NCBI GenBank assembly: GCA_035934405.1
Contig: DASYXW010000005.1
Location: 1-64,000, forward strand
Source of the DNA: DASYXW01 sp035934405
GTDB taxonomy: Bacteria; Acidobacteriota; Terriglobia; UBA7540
Direction: 5' to 3'
Length of the DNA: 64,000 nt
Below the pieces are notes generated by a model. The model saw nothing but the letters and a program-made list of their open reading frames with translations, was not told the DNA's origin and searched no databases. Positions within the stretch are counted from its first letter, which is position 1; every line of letters starts with the position of its first letter. This document shows, piece by piece, positions 17,430 through 26,273 of this stretch. The translations under genes were made by a program, and so were the position numbers.

Positions 17430-17565
17430 TTTGGAGTGCGGCAGCTTGCTGCCGCTTTGATGGCGCGAGGTCACCTCGCGGCGGCCCACGCTTGGGGCGT
17501 ACGGTCCACGGCACGGCCAGCATGCCAGCCCGGGAGAAAGCGGCAGCAAGCTGCCGCACTCCAAA
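17430..17565. repeat. REP-doublet (REPIN-like) inverted repeat between convergent genes
   Basis: Two perfect 29-bp inverted arms (17430-17458 and 17537-17565) are separated by 78 bp. Each arm contains its own palindrome GCGGCAGC-TT-GCTGCCGC, so the element can fold as two small hairpins or one long one. It fills the whole gap between the aminotransferase stop (17424) and the sulfurylase stop (17567), a typical position for REP doublets, and could act as a bidirectional terminator. No RAYT transposase is in the window. Confidence 0.85.
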
Positions 17566-17566
17566 G

Positions 17567-19324
17567 TCAGTTTCCGGCCGGTCGCGCCGAGGCGCCGTTC
17601 TCGCCGCTCACGCCGATGAAGCCTTCTTGCTCCAGGTGCAGAAAAATCTCCTGAGCGGCTTCCTCCGGAGTCACGTCGCTCGTGTCAATCATCACCTCGG
17701 CGTCCGCCGGCGCCTCGTACGGATCGGAAATGCCGGTGAACTCCTTCACCAGTCCGGCGCGTGCCTTGGCATAAAGCCCCTTGCGGTCGCGCGTCTCACA
17801 GGTATCGAGGGGAGTCGCGAGATGAACCAGGATGAACCCGCCGCTGGGCTGAATCATGCCCCGCACTTCCTTGCGAATCGAATCGTAAGGCGCGATGGGG
17901 GCGCAGATGGCGATGCCGCCGTTCTTGGTGATTTCGGAAGCCACATAGCCGATGCGCCGGATGTTGATGTCGCGGTGCTCTTTCGAGAAACCCAGCTCGG
18001 AAGAGAGGTGCTTGCGCACCACGTCGCCGTCGAGCAGCGTCACCGGCCGCCCGCCCATTTCCAGAAACTTGGTCATGAGCACGTTGGCGATGGTGGATTT
18101 CCCCGAGCCGGAGAGGCCGGTGAAAAACACGGTGAAACCCTGGCGATGCCGCGGCGGATAACTGCGCTGCAACTCACGCACCACGTCGGGAAAGGTGAAC
18201 CACGACGGGATGTCGCGGCCTTCGTTCAGGCGGCGGCGCAACTCGGTGCCGGAAATGTCAAGGGTCCGCGCGCCTTTCGGCACCTCGTCGGCGGGAACGT
18301 ACCGATCCTCGTCCTCCAGGTAGACCATCATCTGGAACGGCACCATGGTGACGCCGATCTCTTGCTGATGCTGGCGCAGCAACTCCTGCGCGTCGTAGGG
18401 ACCGTAGAAGGGCTTACCCTTTTCGTCCGCGCCAGGGCCCGCGTGGTCGCGCCCGACGATGAAATGGGTGCAGCCATGATTCTTGCGGATGATGGCGTGC
18501 CACACGGCCTCCCGCGGGCCGCCCATGCGCATCGCCAGCGGCAAGAGCGCCAGCTTGGCGGTGTCTTTGGGGTAGCGCGAGAGCAGCGCCTCGTAGCATC
18601 GGACGCGGACGTAGTACTCCACGTCTCCCGGCTTCGTCATGCCCACCGACGGGTTAATCAGCAGGTTCGCTTCCACCTGCTTGGCGGCGCGCAGCGTGAG
18701 CTCCTGGTGGGCGCGATGCATCGGGTTGCGCGTCTGAAAGGCGACGATGCGCCGCCAGCCGAGGCGTATGAACTCCGCTCGCAGCTCGGCCGGCGTGAGG
18801 CGCAACGCGCGGAAGTCGTAATGCGCCGGCTTCTGGACTCCTTCGAGGCGTCCGCCCACGTACCATGGGTGGGTCCGCTGCACCAGGTGCGCGACGCCCG
18901 GGTGAAACGTGCTCGTGCTCTTGTATACGGACTCGGCTTCCGCCATCCGGTCGGGCTGCCAGACTTCTTCCGCGTGCAGCGCCGCGAGCATCACGCCTTC
19001 CGCGTCACGCAAGGCGATGGTCCGGCCGGGGCCGATTTTTTTGGCGAACTCTTCCGTGACGTCCAACACGATGGGTATCGGCCACAGCAGGCCACTCGCG
19101 AGGCGCATGTTCGCGCAGACGCTCTCGTGGTCGGCGCGCGACATGAATCCGCGCAGCGGCGAGAAGCCTCCCGACAGCAGCAGTTCCAGATCGCATAGCT
19201 GGCGGGGACTCAAGTCCCACGAGGGCCAATCTTTCGATTCAGCTTTCAGTTCGAAGACGCGCTCGGGCGCCGCCATCAGGTTGACGAGTGCCCCGCCGTG
19301 CGGCGGGTTCAGGTGATCAGACAT
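17567..19324 (-). CDS. Bifunctional sulfate adenylyltransferase / adenylylsulfate kinase
   Basis: Makes PAPS from sulfate in two ATP-dependent steps; 585 residues. The N-terminal PUA-like and ATP-sulfurylase domains cover about 1-385 with the catalytic QTRNPMHRAHQ near residue 195 and a second motif VGRDHAGPG near residue 290. The C-terminal APS kinase (about 390-580) has Walker A GLSGSGKST near residue 400 and DGDVVRKHLSSELGFS. Both active sites look intact, so unlike fungal forms there is no sign of a dead kinase domain. The start at 19324 is preferred over a longer frame because AAGGAG lies ten bases upstream and homologues begin near it. PAPS serves assimilation or sulfation. The CysQ-like gene lies upstream on the same strand. 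Confidence 0.95.
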   Translation of the reverse strand: MSDHLNPPHGGALVNLMAAPERVFELKAESKDWPSWDLSPRQLCDLELLLSGGFSPLRGFMSRADHESVCANMRLASGLLWPIPIVLDVTEEFAKKIGPGRTIALRDAEGVMLAALHAEEVWQPDRMAEAESVYKSTSTFHPGVAHLVQRTHPWYVGGRLEGVQKPAHYDFRALRLTPAELRAEFIRLGWRRIVAFQTRNPMHRAHQELTLRAAKQVEANLLINPSVGMTKPGDVEYYVRVRCYEALLSRYPKDTAKLALLPLAMRMGGPREAVWHAIIRKNHGCTHFIVGRDHAGPGADEKGKPFYGPYDAQELLRQHQQEIGVTMVPFQMMVYLEDEDRYVPADEVPKGARTLDISGTELRRRLNEGRDIPSWFTFPDVVRELQRSYPPRHRQGFTVFFTGLSGSGKSTIANVLMTKFLEMGGRPVTLLDGDVVRKHLSSELGFSKEHRDINIRRIGYVASEITKNGGIAICAPIAPYDSIRKEVRGMIQPSGGFILVHLATPLDTCETRDRKGLYAKARAGLVKEFTGISDPYEAPADAEVMIDTSDVTPEEAAQEIFLHLEQEGFIGVSGENGASARPAGN

Positions 19325-19527
19325 TGTTCCGCGACTCCTTGTCGTTGGAGAGATTCTACTGTTATTATTGTCAGCAAAAGTGCTGGTTCCGCAAATTCGG
19401 TGAAGCAGTTCCCACCGAACCGGGTCTTTCGCTGGTTCCTGTGGACAAACAGGGTACCACAAACCGTGAGGAAACGCGACAGTTAGCCGCTGGCAGAGCT
19501 ATCCGAATCTGTCTGGTAGCGGTGGCG

Positions 19528-20319
19528 TCACGCCCCGGCGGATCGGCTCGCCAGATGAGGTTCAAGCAGAGAGTCAACTTCGCCGCGCAACCCCGGCCCG
19601 CCTGCGATGAGTCCCGCGAGCAGCGCCGACTTGTGGTTAAACGTCGGCGCGCGACCGTCCAGACCTTCCGTGAAACCTCCCGCCGCTTCGACCAGCGCAA
19701 CGCCGGCGGCCACGTCCCACTCATGCTTGGGAACCAGTGTCCAAGTGGCGTCGGCGAGGCCGGCGGCCACTAGCGCCAGCTTGTAAGCCACCGATCCCAT
19801 GGCTCGCATCACGAACGGGCTGCCTTCGAAGCGTTTCCACTCGCCCCGCTTCACCTCGCTGCGGCTGGCGAGGACGGAAGCGCCGGTCAAGGTGTTTCTC
19901 CCGCTCGCTCGCACCGGTTTGCCGTTGTACCGCACTCCGCCTTCGATCGAGCCGATGATCGTTTCCTGGGTGGCCGGGTTGGCGATGCCGCCCGCCACCG
20001 CCTGCCCGTTCTCCACCAGTCCGACCGAGACGCACCACTCCGGGATTCCCTGGACGAACTCGCGTGTGCCGTCGAGCGGGTCTACCACCCACACGCGTTC
20101 CCTGGTCAGCCGCACGTCATCGTCCACGCTTTCTTCCGAAAGCCAGCCTTCGCCGTCCCGCACCAAAATCTCTCGCAGCACGTGATTGGCGGCCCGGTCG
20201 GCTTCGGTGACGGGGTCATCTCCCGATTTGTAGTCGAAGTGGACGGCGCCCGGAATAAACTTCGAGTGCGATTTGACGGCTGCTTCCAGCGCTTCAGCAA
20301 TGCGTTCGAGTGTAGTCAT
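19528..20319 (-). CDS. Inositol monophosphatase-family phosphatase (CysQ/HisN-like)
   Basis: Mg2+-dependent, Li+-sensitive-type phosphatase of 263 residues. Metal-binding motifs are DPVTEADRAAN, WLSEES, WVVDPLDGTREF (the DPLDGT signature) and, near the end, EWDVAAGVALVEAAGG. The gap of 203 bp to the ATP sulfurylase/APS kinase gene on the same strand suggests the 3'(2'),5'-bisphosphate nucleotidase (CysQ) role, removing pAp produced when PAPS is used. Histidinol-phosphatase or inositol-phosphatase activity cannot be excluded by sequence alone. The chosen ATG at 20319 opens MTTLERIAEALEAA; an in-frame ATG 16 codons upstream adds a basic segment not typical of the family. Confidence 0.85.
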   Translation of the reverse strand: MTTLERIAEALEAAVKSHSKFIPGAVHFDYKSGDDPVTEADRAANHVLREILVRDGEGWLSEESVDDDVRLTRERVWVVDPLDGTREFVQGIPEWCVSVGLVENGQAVAGGIANPATQETIIGSIEGGVRYNGKPVRASGRNTLTGASVLASRSEVKRGEWKRFEGSPFVMRAMGSVAYKLALVAAGLADATWTLVPKHEWDVAAGVALVEAAGGFTEGLDGRAPTFNHKSALLAGLIAGGPGLRGEVDSLLEPHLASRSAGA

Positions 20320-20428
20320 AGCCTTGGCTATCGGTGTCCTTCTCCTGCCTGTCGATTCGAGGGTCATTCCCCGCCGCGGCGGGGAATCCAGTTGGATTCT
20401 GCCGGATCTCCAGCGCTTCGAGGTCTCT

Positions 20429-21514
20429 TCAGTCTCCCATCCGAGGAGGGGAACCTCCGGGGGAATTTTGGGCCGGCCATCCCACTTGTCGAAGTTTGTA
20501 AAGCAAGGCCCGATAGCTGATGTTGAGCGAGCGGGCGGCTTCTTTGCGATTCCAACTGCTGGTTTCCAAAGCTTCCAGGATCACCTTGCGCTCGAAGTCG
20601 CGCATCGCCCGTCGCGCCACGCCCTTCAGGGTAGTCGTGCCGGCCGCTGAGGTTTTCGCTGAAGTGTCCGCCCAAGTTTCCCCCGACGTTTGGGTAAGAG
20701 CGCGGCGTTTCCCTGGTCCCCGCAGTTCACCCGCAATGCTGTCTTCCGTTCCCATGATCACATAGCGTTTGATCAGGTTTTCCAGCTCCCGGATGTTTCC
20801 GGGCCAGCAGTGCTCTTCAAGCGCTCTCATCAATTGCGGCGAAAGAGGCTTCGCTCGCCTATTGAATCGCTCATTGCAGGAGGCAATCAAGTACTCAACG
20901 AGCCGGGGAAGGTCCAGGCTTCGCTGGCGCAGCGGCGGCACGCGAAGGGTGAACACGTTGATGCGGTAAAAGAGATCCGGCCGAAACGCGCCGGCTTCAA
21001 TCTGTCCTTCGAGCACGCGATTGGTGGCGCAAATCACGCGCACGTCCACGTGCCGCTCCTCTTGTCCGCCCAGGCGGCAGAATTGTCCGTCCTGAAGCAG
21101 TTGCAGCAGCTTCGCCTGCAACGAGAGATCGATTTCGGAGATTTCGTCCAGAAACAAGGTGCCGCGGCTGGCCGTCTCCACTCGTCCGGGCTTGCTGCCG
21201 TATGCGCCGGTAAAGGCCCCCTTTTCGTACCCGAAGAGCTCGCTCTCAAGCAGGGTTTCAGGAATCGCGGGACAGTTCACCTTGACAAAAGGAGCGTCCC
21301 TGCGGAGGGACCATTGGTGAATGAGCTTCGCCAGAATCTCTTTGCCCGTCCCGCTTTCGCCGCAAATCAGCACCGGAACGTTGGCCTCCGACACCCTGGC
21401 GATCTTCCGCCGCAAGATCTGCATGGCGTCGCTGAGGCCGAAGATGACTTCCTCCGGAGGCAGCTTTTCAGCCCCGCTGTAACCCGAACCGTTAGTGGAG
21501 AAATTGGCAGACAT
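20429..21514 (-). CDS. Sigma-54-dependent activator lacking a receiver domain
   Basis: Bacterial enhancer-binding protein of 361 residues with only about 25 residues before the AAA+ domain. Walker A is GESGTGKE (about 51-58). The sigma-54 contact loop is canonical GAFTGA. Walker B is GTLFLDEIS, the R-finger region FRPDLFYRINVF is present, and WPGNIRELENLIKRYV follows. The C-terminal Fis-type helix-turn-helix reads SWNRKEAARSLNISYRALLY. The absence of a sensor domain implies constitutive activity or control by a partner protein. It is the third of three tandem paralogous activators on this strand, 301 bp after the second, so probably with its own promoter. Its last 15 residues (NSPGGSPPRMGD) are not conserved in the paralogues. 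Confidence 0.9.
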   Translation of the reverse strand: MSANFSTNGSGYSGAEKLPPEEVIFGLSDAMQILRRKIARVSEANVPVLICGESGTGKEILAKLIHQWSLRRDAPFVKVNCPAIPETLLESELFGYEKGAFTGAYGSKPGRVETASRGTLFLDEISEIDLSLQAKLLQLLQDGQFCRLGGQEERHVDVRVICATNRVLEGQIEAGAFRPDLFYRINVFTLRVPPLRQRSLDLPRLVEYLIASCNERFNRRAKPLSPQLMRALEEHCWPGNIRELENLIKRYVIMGTEDSIAGELRGPGKRRALTQTSGETWADTSAKTSAAGTTTLKGVARRAMRDFERKVILEALETSSWNRKEAARSLNISYRALLYKLRQVGWPAQNSPGGSPPRMGD

Positions 21515-21815
21515 GGGTCCAAGTCCCGGGAATGTCACGTTCCATGAGTATGACGACCATCCCCCCGCTCGCTACGCTATACGACAGCCCGGCATCATCT
21601 ACAGTGCATCCCGAACTCCAAACTTGCGCGAGCCACACAACTTACCTTCCTAGCCTGGCCGATGTATCGTCTATTCACAGTGTTTTAAGCCACTTAGGGT
21701 CTCGACGACCCCATCCAGCCAAGCGCGGGAACGGATGGAAGGCGCGGCAGACTGCGGCCGATGACCCAGTGGAAAGCATTTCCATTTCGGAGAAAACAGT
21801 TTCTTCTCGCTTGGC
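21515..21815. other. Intergenic region upstream of the third sigma-54 activator
   Basis: No gene is supported in these 301 bases; frames crossing it are short and unlike protein. It should hold the promoter of the leftward activator at 20429-21514. A loose GG-N10-GC arrangement on the minus strand (21605-21620) exists, but only TGG and TGCA match the sigma-54 consensus and this may be chance. Confidence 0.5.
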
Positions 21816-22835
21816 TCACACCCGATCAATGTTGTATTGTCGGATCTTATAGAGCAAGGCTTTGTAGCTGATATTCAACAGTTTCGCGGCCTCTTTGCGA
21901 TTCCACTTGGTTCGCTCCAGCGTCCCGGTTATCGCCTCAATCTCCGCCTCGTCCTTCAAAGCCCGAACTTTCGCGTTGAGGTCTCCGACTGCGGCCGCCA
22001 CCGGCTGCGCCGATGGAGCAGCGCGGCGCAGTCCGCGTCCCTGCACCTCGCCAGCGATCGACTCCTCCGAGCCGAGAATCACATAGCGCTTGATGAGGCT
22101 CTCAAGCTCCTCGATGTTTCCGGGCCAGTCGTACATCTCGAACGATCGCATCAGTTGCGACGAGAGAGGCTCGGCGCGGCCGTTAAGACGCCGGTTCCAG
22201 CAAGCCAGCAGATAGTTGACGAGTCCGGACAGATCCATGCTCCTTTCCCGCAAAGGAGGCACCCGCAGCGCGACCACGTTGATGTGATAAAACAGGTCAC
22301 GGCGGAAAGTGCCGGCTTCGATTTGGTCCTCGAGTTCACGATTGGTGGCGCAGATGACCCGCACGTCCACCTGCCTCTCCTCTTGTCCCCCAATGCGGCA
22401 AAATTCCCCGTCCCCAAGCAATTCCAGTAACTTTGCCTGCAGCGACAAATCGATCTGGGAAATCTCGTCCAGAAACAACGTGCCTCGATTCGCGAATTCC
22501 ATCCGTCCGAGCTTGCTCGAATGAGCCCCGGTGAAGGACCCCTTTTCATATCCGAAGAGCTCGCTTTCGAGCAGCGTTCCCGGGATCGCCCAGCAGTTGA
22601 CCTTAACAAAGCGCTCAATCTGCCGGGGCGAGCGCGAGTGGATGAACTTCGCCAGAACCTCCTTGCCTGAGCCGCTCTCACCGTAAATAAGAACGGGCAC
22701 ACTGGCGTCCGCCACTTTTTCCACCGCTCGCCGCAGCACCTGCATGGCTTCGGAACCGCCGAAAATGACAAACGCAGGAGGCAGGTTTGTGGCTTCATCA
22801 GGGCCAAGACTGTTACCAACGACGGTAGGTGACAT
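21816..22835 (-). CDS. Sigma-54-family activator without receiver, GSFTGA loop variant
   Basis: Enhancer-binding protein-like AAA+ regulator of 339 residues with about 30 residues before the AAA+ domain. Walker A is GESGSGKE and Walker B is GTLFLDEIS. The loop that touches sigma-54 reads GSFTGA, with Ser in place of the usual Ala; Thr and Gly, the residues most needed for sigma-54 contact, are kept. The C-terminal Fis-like domain (TKWNRKEAAKLLNISYKALL) is nearly identical to that of the next gene upstream (22865-24274), so the two probably recognise related sites and arose by duplication. It starts 29 bp after the stop of that gene, suggesting one transcript with it and the histidine kinase. 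Confidence 0.9.
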   Translation of the reverse strand: MSPTVVGNSLGPDEATNLPPAFVIFGGSEAMQVLRRAVEKVADASVPVLIYGESGSGKEVLAKFIHSRSPRQIERFVKVNCWAIPGTLLESELFGYEKGSFTGAHSSKLGRMEFANRGTLFLDEISQIDLSLQAKLLELLGDGEFCRIGGQEERQVDVRVICATNRELEDQIEAGTFRRDLFYHINVVALRVPPLRERSMDLSGLVNYLLACWNRRLNGRAEPLSSQLMRSFEMYDWPGNIEELESLIKRYVILGSEESIAGEVQGRGLRRAAPSAQPVAAAVGDLNAKVRALKDEAEIEAITGTLERTKWNRKEAAKLLNISYKALLYKIRQYNIDRV

Positions 22836-22864
22836 GGTCGAGTACCAGAATCTACAAACCCGCC

Positions 22865-24274
22865 CTACGAGCTGCGATCGATGTTGTATTGCCGGATCTT
22901 ATAGAGCAAAGCCTTGTAACTGATATTCAACCGCTTCGCGGCCTCTTTGCGGTTCCACTTGGTTCGCTCCAGCTCCCCGGTTATCGCCTTAATCTCCGCC
23001 TCGTCCTTCACGGCGCGAACCTTCGCCTTCAGGTCCCCTGTGGCGGTCGCCGCTGTGCGCGCTGGCGCTCCTTCGCGGATCGGGCTCTCCATCCGGTTGG
23101 ACTCGAGTTCGCTCAGCACCAGCGACTCATCACCCAAAATCAAATAGCGCTTGACGAAATTCTCCAGTTCGCGCAGGTTGCCGGGCCAAGGATACCGGAC
23201 GCAGGCCTGCACCAGCGTGGGCGAGACGGGCAGGGCCGTCCGCGCAAAGCGGGTAGCAAACAGCGCCATGAAATGCCGCAACAAGAGCGGAATCTCCTCT
23301 TTCCTCTCGCGCAGTGGCGGCAGGTGAAGGGTAAAGGCGTTCAAGCGGTAGTAAAGATCCTCGCGCAACTTCTTGGTGGCGATGGCCTCCTGGATATCAA
23401 TGTTGGTCGCGGCCAGGATCCTCACGTCCACCTCGACCATCGTCCTGCTGCCCAGGCGCGAGAACGTCTGGTCCTGCAAGACGTGCAGGAGTTTCGCCTG
23501 CAACCCCGGCGGCATCTCCCCGATTTCATCGAGCAGAATGGTGCCTTTGTCGCAGAGCTCGAACTTGCCGGGTTTAGACCGCGTCGCGCCGGTAAAGGCG
23601 CCGGGTTCGTAACCGAAAAGTTCGCTCTCCAAAAGATCGCCGGGAAGCGCGGCGCAATTCACCTTTAGAAACGAACGATGCGCCCGTGGAGACAGCTTGT
23701 GGACCAAGCGGGCCACCACTTCCTTTCCGGTTCCGCTCTCGCCCAGCATCAGGACTGGCACGTTGACGTTGGCCACCTGCGCCACCTGCTCGCGAATCCG
23801 GCGCATGGCGGGGCTGGCGGCCACAAAAAAGACGTCGTCGCTCAGCTCCTCCACTTCGCCGGCGCGCCCCTCGGACTCCACCGAACCCGCCGGGGGCGCC
23901 GGTCGCGGCCTCAGGCAATGGCTGATCACGGCATCGAGTTCCGCCTTCTGAAACGGCTTGGTGAGGTAGTCCTGCGCCCCCAGGCGAATCGCCTGCACCA
24001 CCTTGCGCGTATCACTCACGCAGGAGAGCATCACCACCTTCAGCCGTGGCTGCAGCTTGCGCAGGCGCTCGAGCGTCTGCAAGCCATCGAGATCGGGCAT
24101 GAGAAGGTCTAGCAGCACGAGATCCGGCGGGGGCTCGCTTTCGAGACGCGTCAGGGCTTCCTGCCCACTCTTCGCCGTGGACACTTCGTAGGAATCCACT
24201 TCGAGCAGGGTTTGCAGATAGCGAAGCATGCCGGGCTCGTCATCCACCACCAGAATGTTCGCCAGGTTTGCCAT
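22865..24274 (-). CDS. NtrC-family response regulator (REC-AAA+-Fis)
   Basis: Two-component response regulator of 469 residues. The receiver domain (1-120) has the acidic pair DDE near residue 12, the phospho-acceptor Asp in LVLLDLLMPDLDG near residue 56 and the lysine in YLTKPF near residue 106. The AAA+ domain (about 150-390) has GESGTGKE, canonical GAFTGA and GTILLDEIG. The C-terminal Fis helix-turn-helix reads TKWNRKEAAKRLNISYKALL. The start at 24274 gives the normal receiver beginning. It lies 21 bp after the histidine kinase stop, so kinase and regulator form a cognate pair. It could drive sigma-54 promoters such as that at 7171, which is inference. Confidence 0.94.
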   Translation of the reverse strand: MANLANILVVDDEPGMLRYLQTLLEVDSYEVSTAKSGQEALTRLESEPPPDLVLLDLLMPDLDGLQTLERLRKLQPRLKVVMLSCVSDTRKVVQAIRLGAQDYLTKPFQKAELDAVISHCLRPRPAPPAGSVESEGRAGEVEELSDDVFFVAASPAMRRIREQVAQVANVNVPVLMLGESGTGKEVVARLVHKLSPRAHRSFLKVNCAALPGDLLESELFGYEPGAFTGATRSKPGKFELCDKGTILLDEIGEMPPGLQAKLLHVLQDQTFSRLGSRTMVEVDVRILAATNIDIQEAIATKKLREDLYYRLNAFTLHLPPLRERKEEIPLLLRHFMALFATRFARTALPVSPTLVQACVRYPWPGNLRELENFVKRYLILGDESLVLSELESNRMESPIREGAPARTAATATGDLKAKVRAVKDEAEIKAITGELERTKWNRKEAAKRLNISYKALLYKIRQYNIDRSS

Positions 24275-24295
24275 GATCTTGCGTCGCTCCGCCCG

Positions 24296-25249
24296 TTACT
24301 GCGGATTCAGGGGCAGCAGGAAGCAAAACGTGCTCCCTGACCCGGACTCGCTCTCCACCCAGATCTTGCCGCCGTGCGCCAGCACCAGCCGTCGCGCGAT
24401 GGCGAGGCCGAGCCCCATGCCTCCCGGCTGTTCGCCCGGCTGAGGCAGCTTGATAAAGTCGTCGAAGATCTCCTGCCGGTACTCCGCCGCGATTCCCGGC
24501 CCGGTATCGGAAACGGTCACCCGCACGCAGTTGGAACTCGCACCCTTCTCCCGGCGGCGCTCCTCTAGAATACCCCGTTTCTGCCGGCTGCGCCGCTCCC
24601 ACATGTAAAGTTCCGCCGTCATCCAAACCGTTCCGCCCGCCGGCGTGAATTTCAGCGCGTTCTCCAGCAGATTGGAAACCACGTGCTGCACCTTGTCGCC
24701 GTCGAACGGAAAGCTTGGCAAGCCCGGCTTGAGGGGAAAGTATAACGCCACGCCCTTCTTCTGAAACGACGACAGCCAGTAGGTATAGAGTTCGGAAAGG
24801 CACGCATGAAGATCGCCCGCCTCGAACTTGATCGTCAGCTTCCCGGTCTCGATCGCGCTGTAGCTCAGAAAATCTTCGATGAACTTGTGCAGCCGTACGC
24901 AGTTGAACCGCGATTCCTCGAGAATCTGGCGCTGGCGATCATTGAGCGCGCCGGCCTTCTGGGTTAACAGCAAGTCGATGTAGCCGCCGATAATGGCCAG
25001 AGGCGTCTTCAGCTGATGCGCCGCCGAGCCCAGTGCAACCGTCCGCCGGCGACTGTCTTCCTGCAGCCGCTGGAACGCCTCCAGGAGCTCGAGATAGCCC
25101 GATGGCACGTCCGTGTGAGGCGACCCCTCGCCGGCCTCACTGGTTGGCTGGGCGGTCTCCCCCGAGGGCTCCAGTTTCACAGTGACCTCACCCACCTTAC
25201 TGCTTTCTCTTGAGATATCGGCAGATCGCCAAGAGCTCGCTAGTACCAT
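24296..25249 (-). CDS. Soluble sensor histidine kinase, cognate to the adjacent NtrC-type regulator
   Basis: Histidine kinase of 317 residues without a transmembrane segment or recognisable sensor domain. The first 50 residues are polar and a short helical linker follows. The dimerisation domain has the phospho-acceptor His in AAHQLKTPLAIIGGY (about residue 79). The ATP-binding domain has the N box LLENALKFTP, G1 DTGPGIAAEY and G2 GMGLGLAIARR. It precedes the response regulator by 21 bp on the same strand, so it is the likely phosphodonor. The lack of an input domain suggests that a partner protein or cytosolic state is sensed. The gene diverges from the PilZ gene with about 200 bp of AT-rich promoter DNA between. 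Confidence 0.92.
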   Translation of the reverse strand: MVLASSWRSADISRESSKVGEVTVKLEPSGETAQPTSEAGEGSPHTDVPSGYLELLEAFQRLQEDSRRRTVALGSAAHQLKTPLAIIGGYIDLLLTQKAGALNDRQRQILEESRFNCVRLHKFIEDFLSYSAIETGKLTIKFEAGDLHACLSELYTYWLSSFQKKGVALYFPLKPGLPSFPFDGDKVQHVVSNLLENALKFTPAGGTVWMTAELYMWERRSRQKRGILEERRREKGASSNCVRVTVSDTGPGIAAEYRQEIFDDFIKLPQPGEQPGGMGLGLAIARRLVLAHGGKIWVESESGSGSTFCFLLPLNPQ

Positions 25250-25457
25250 ATTTACAAGTTAGTCATGGATATACTCGTTCTCTTTTGGGCAAAACATTTG
25301 CCCTTCCGTCCGGCTGAAATTCTGGGATGCCACTTTTTGGTTTTGTAGAATCTGTTTCAAGAAATTGATTCTAAAATACTTACATAAACAAAAGCAACTC
25401 ATCCAATGGGCGTAAAGTGGCCCCTTGCGTGCGGTAACTCTAGCGGGCCGAACTGGG

Positions 25458-25871
25458 ATGTCAAGCGTAAGCGACTTGACCGGGATGAACTTGAGCACGC
25501 TTTCCAAACGGGGGGTTGGGAAAAAAGGGGAGAGTCCGTCTCTTCGGCGCCCGCTGCGGGAACGCCGCCACTGGCAGCGGCTGCCCCTGCCCGTACCGAT
25601 CTTTGCCCGGGGCGTGGACGAGAACGGCAAAGAGTTCCTCGAATTCACCACCACTCTGAATATCAGCGCTGGAGGGGTCCTGCTCGCCATGCGCCGGCCG
25701 CTGAGTCCAGACGCCAGGGTCTTTCTAGAGATTCCCGCCGCACCGCTTCCCCGGGTCGCCATAAGGCCCCAGTTTGCGCGAAGCCTGCAAGCGCGCATCC
25801 TCCGCGTGACGCCCTCAGAACCTGCCTACATTTGGGCTCTGCGCTTCGAAACGCCAATTAATCCTTCGTAA
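25458..25871 (+). CDS. PilZ-domain protein
   Basis: Small protein of about 137 residues with a probable cyclic-di-GMP-binding PilZ domain at about residues 36-130. The RxxxR element lies in RRHWQRLPLPVP and the second motif in LNISAGGVLLAM, matching the [D/N]xSxxG pattern. The rest has the beta-strand pattern of the six-stranded barrel. The start is uncertain: a TTG at 25425, ATG at 25458 or ATG at 25485 all fit, and none has a strong ribosome-binding site; 25458 is chosen. It is the only rightward gene inside the signalling block and diverges from the histidine kinase. No effector domain is attached, so it is probably a single-domain adaptor. Confidence 0.8.
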   Translation: MSSVSDLTGMNLSTLSKRGVGKKGESPSLRRPLRERRHWQRLPLPVPIFARGVDENGKEFLEFTTTLNISAGGVLLAMRRPLSPDARVFLEIPAAPLPRVAIRPQFARSLQARILRVTPSEPAYIWALRFETPINPS

Positions 25872-25910
25872 TCTGACCCTCGCAACCTGCGATGAGGCGA
25901 CGAACCGCCG

Positions 25911-26273
25911 CTACGCCGTGCCGGCGCTCCTTCCGAAACTGGCGATCGCCTTCGCTTCGTCGTCATGCACGTCGAAAACCGTCAGCAGTTTGGTGATCTG
26001 CAGCAGATCGTGCACCTTCTTTGTCAGGTTCAACAGCTTCAACTGCCCACCTTGACCCGACACCGCCGTGAAGCCGCTCACCAGCTCGCCAATGCCCGAG
26101 CTGTCGATATAGGTGACGTCCGCCAGATTGAGCAGTATGTTCTTGTGCCCTTTGCTTGCGAGGTCGCGAATCAGCTCGCGCAACTGGCTGCACCCTTCTC
26201 CCAGCGTGATCCTGCCGCTGAGATCGACGACGCTCACGCTATCCACTTGGCGTATTGTGGCCTTCATGCTCAC
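25911..26273 (-). CDS. STAS-domain anti-sigma-factor antagonist (RsbV/SpoIIAA-like)
   Basis: Partner-switching protein of 120 residues consisting of one STAS domain. The phosphorylatable serine is in VTYIDSSGIGELV near residue 58. In this family the unphosphorylated form binds the RsbW-like kinase and frees its target sigma factor. The start is a GTG at 26273: AAGGAGG lies eight bases upstream, a better distance than for the ATG two codons later. The first 35 bases overlap the end of the upstream RsbW-like gene, so the two are translationally linked, in the order kinase then antagonist, opposite to the common rsbV-rsbW order. No sigma factor of the SigB type is adjacent, so the output is unknown. 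Confidence 0.92.
   Translation of the reverse strand: MSMKATIRQVDSVSVVDLSGRITLGEGCSQLRELIRDLASKGHKNILLNLADVTYIDSSGIGELVSGFTAVSGQGGQLKLLNLTKKVHDLLQITKLLTVFDVHDDEAKAIASFGRSAGTA

Noticed and set aside
21605..21620. Possible sigma-54 promoter for the third activator gene
   Set aside because: Only TGG and TGCA match; GG-N10-GC patterns of this quality are expected by chance in a few hundred bases of GC-rich DNA.
25259..25798. Leftward 179-codon frame opposite the PilZ gene
   Set aside because: The opposite strand encodes clear PilZ motifs (RRHWQRLPLPVP, NISAGG); the leftward product has no family resemblance.
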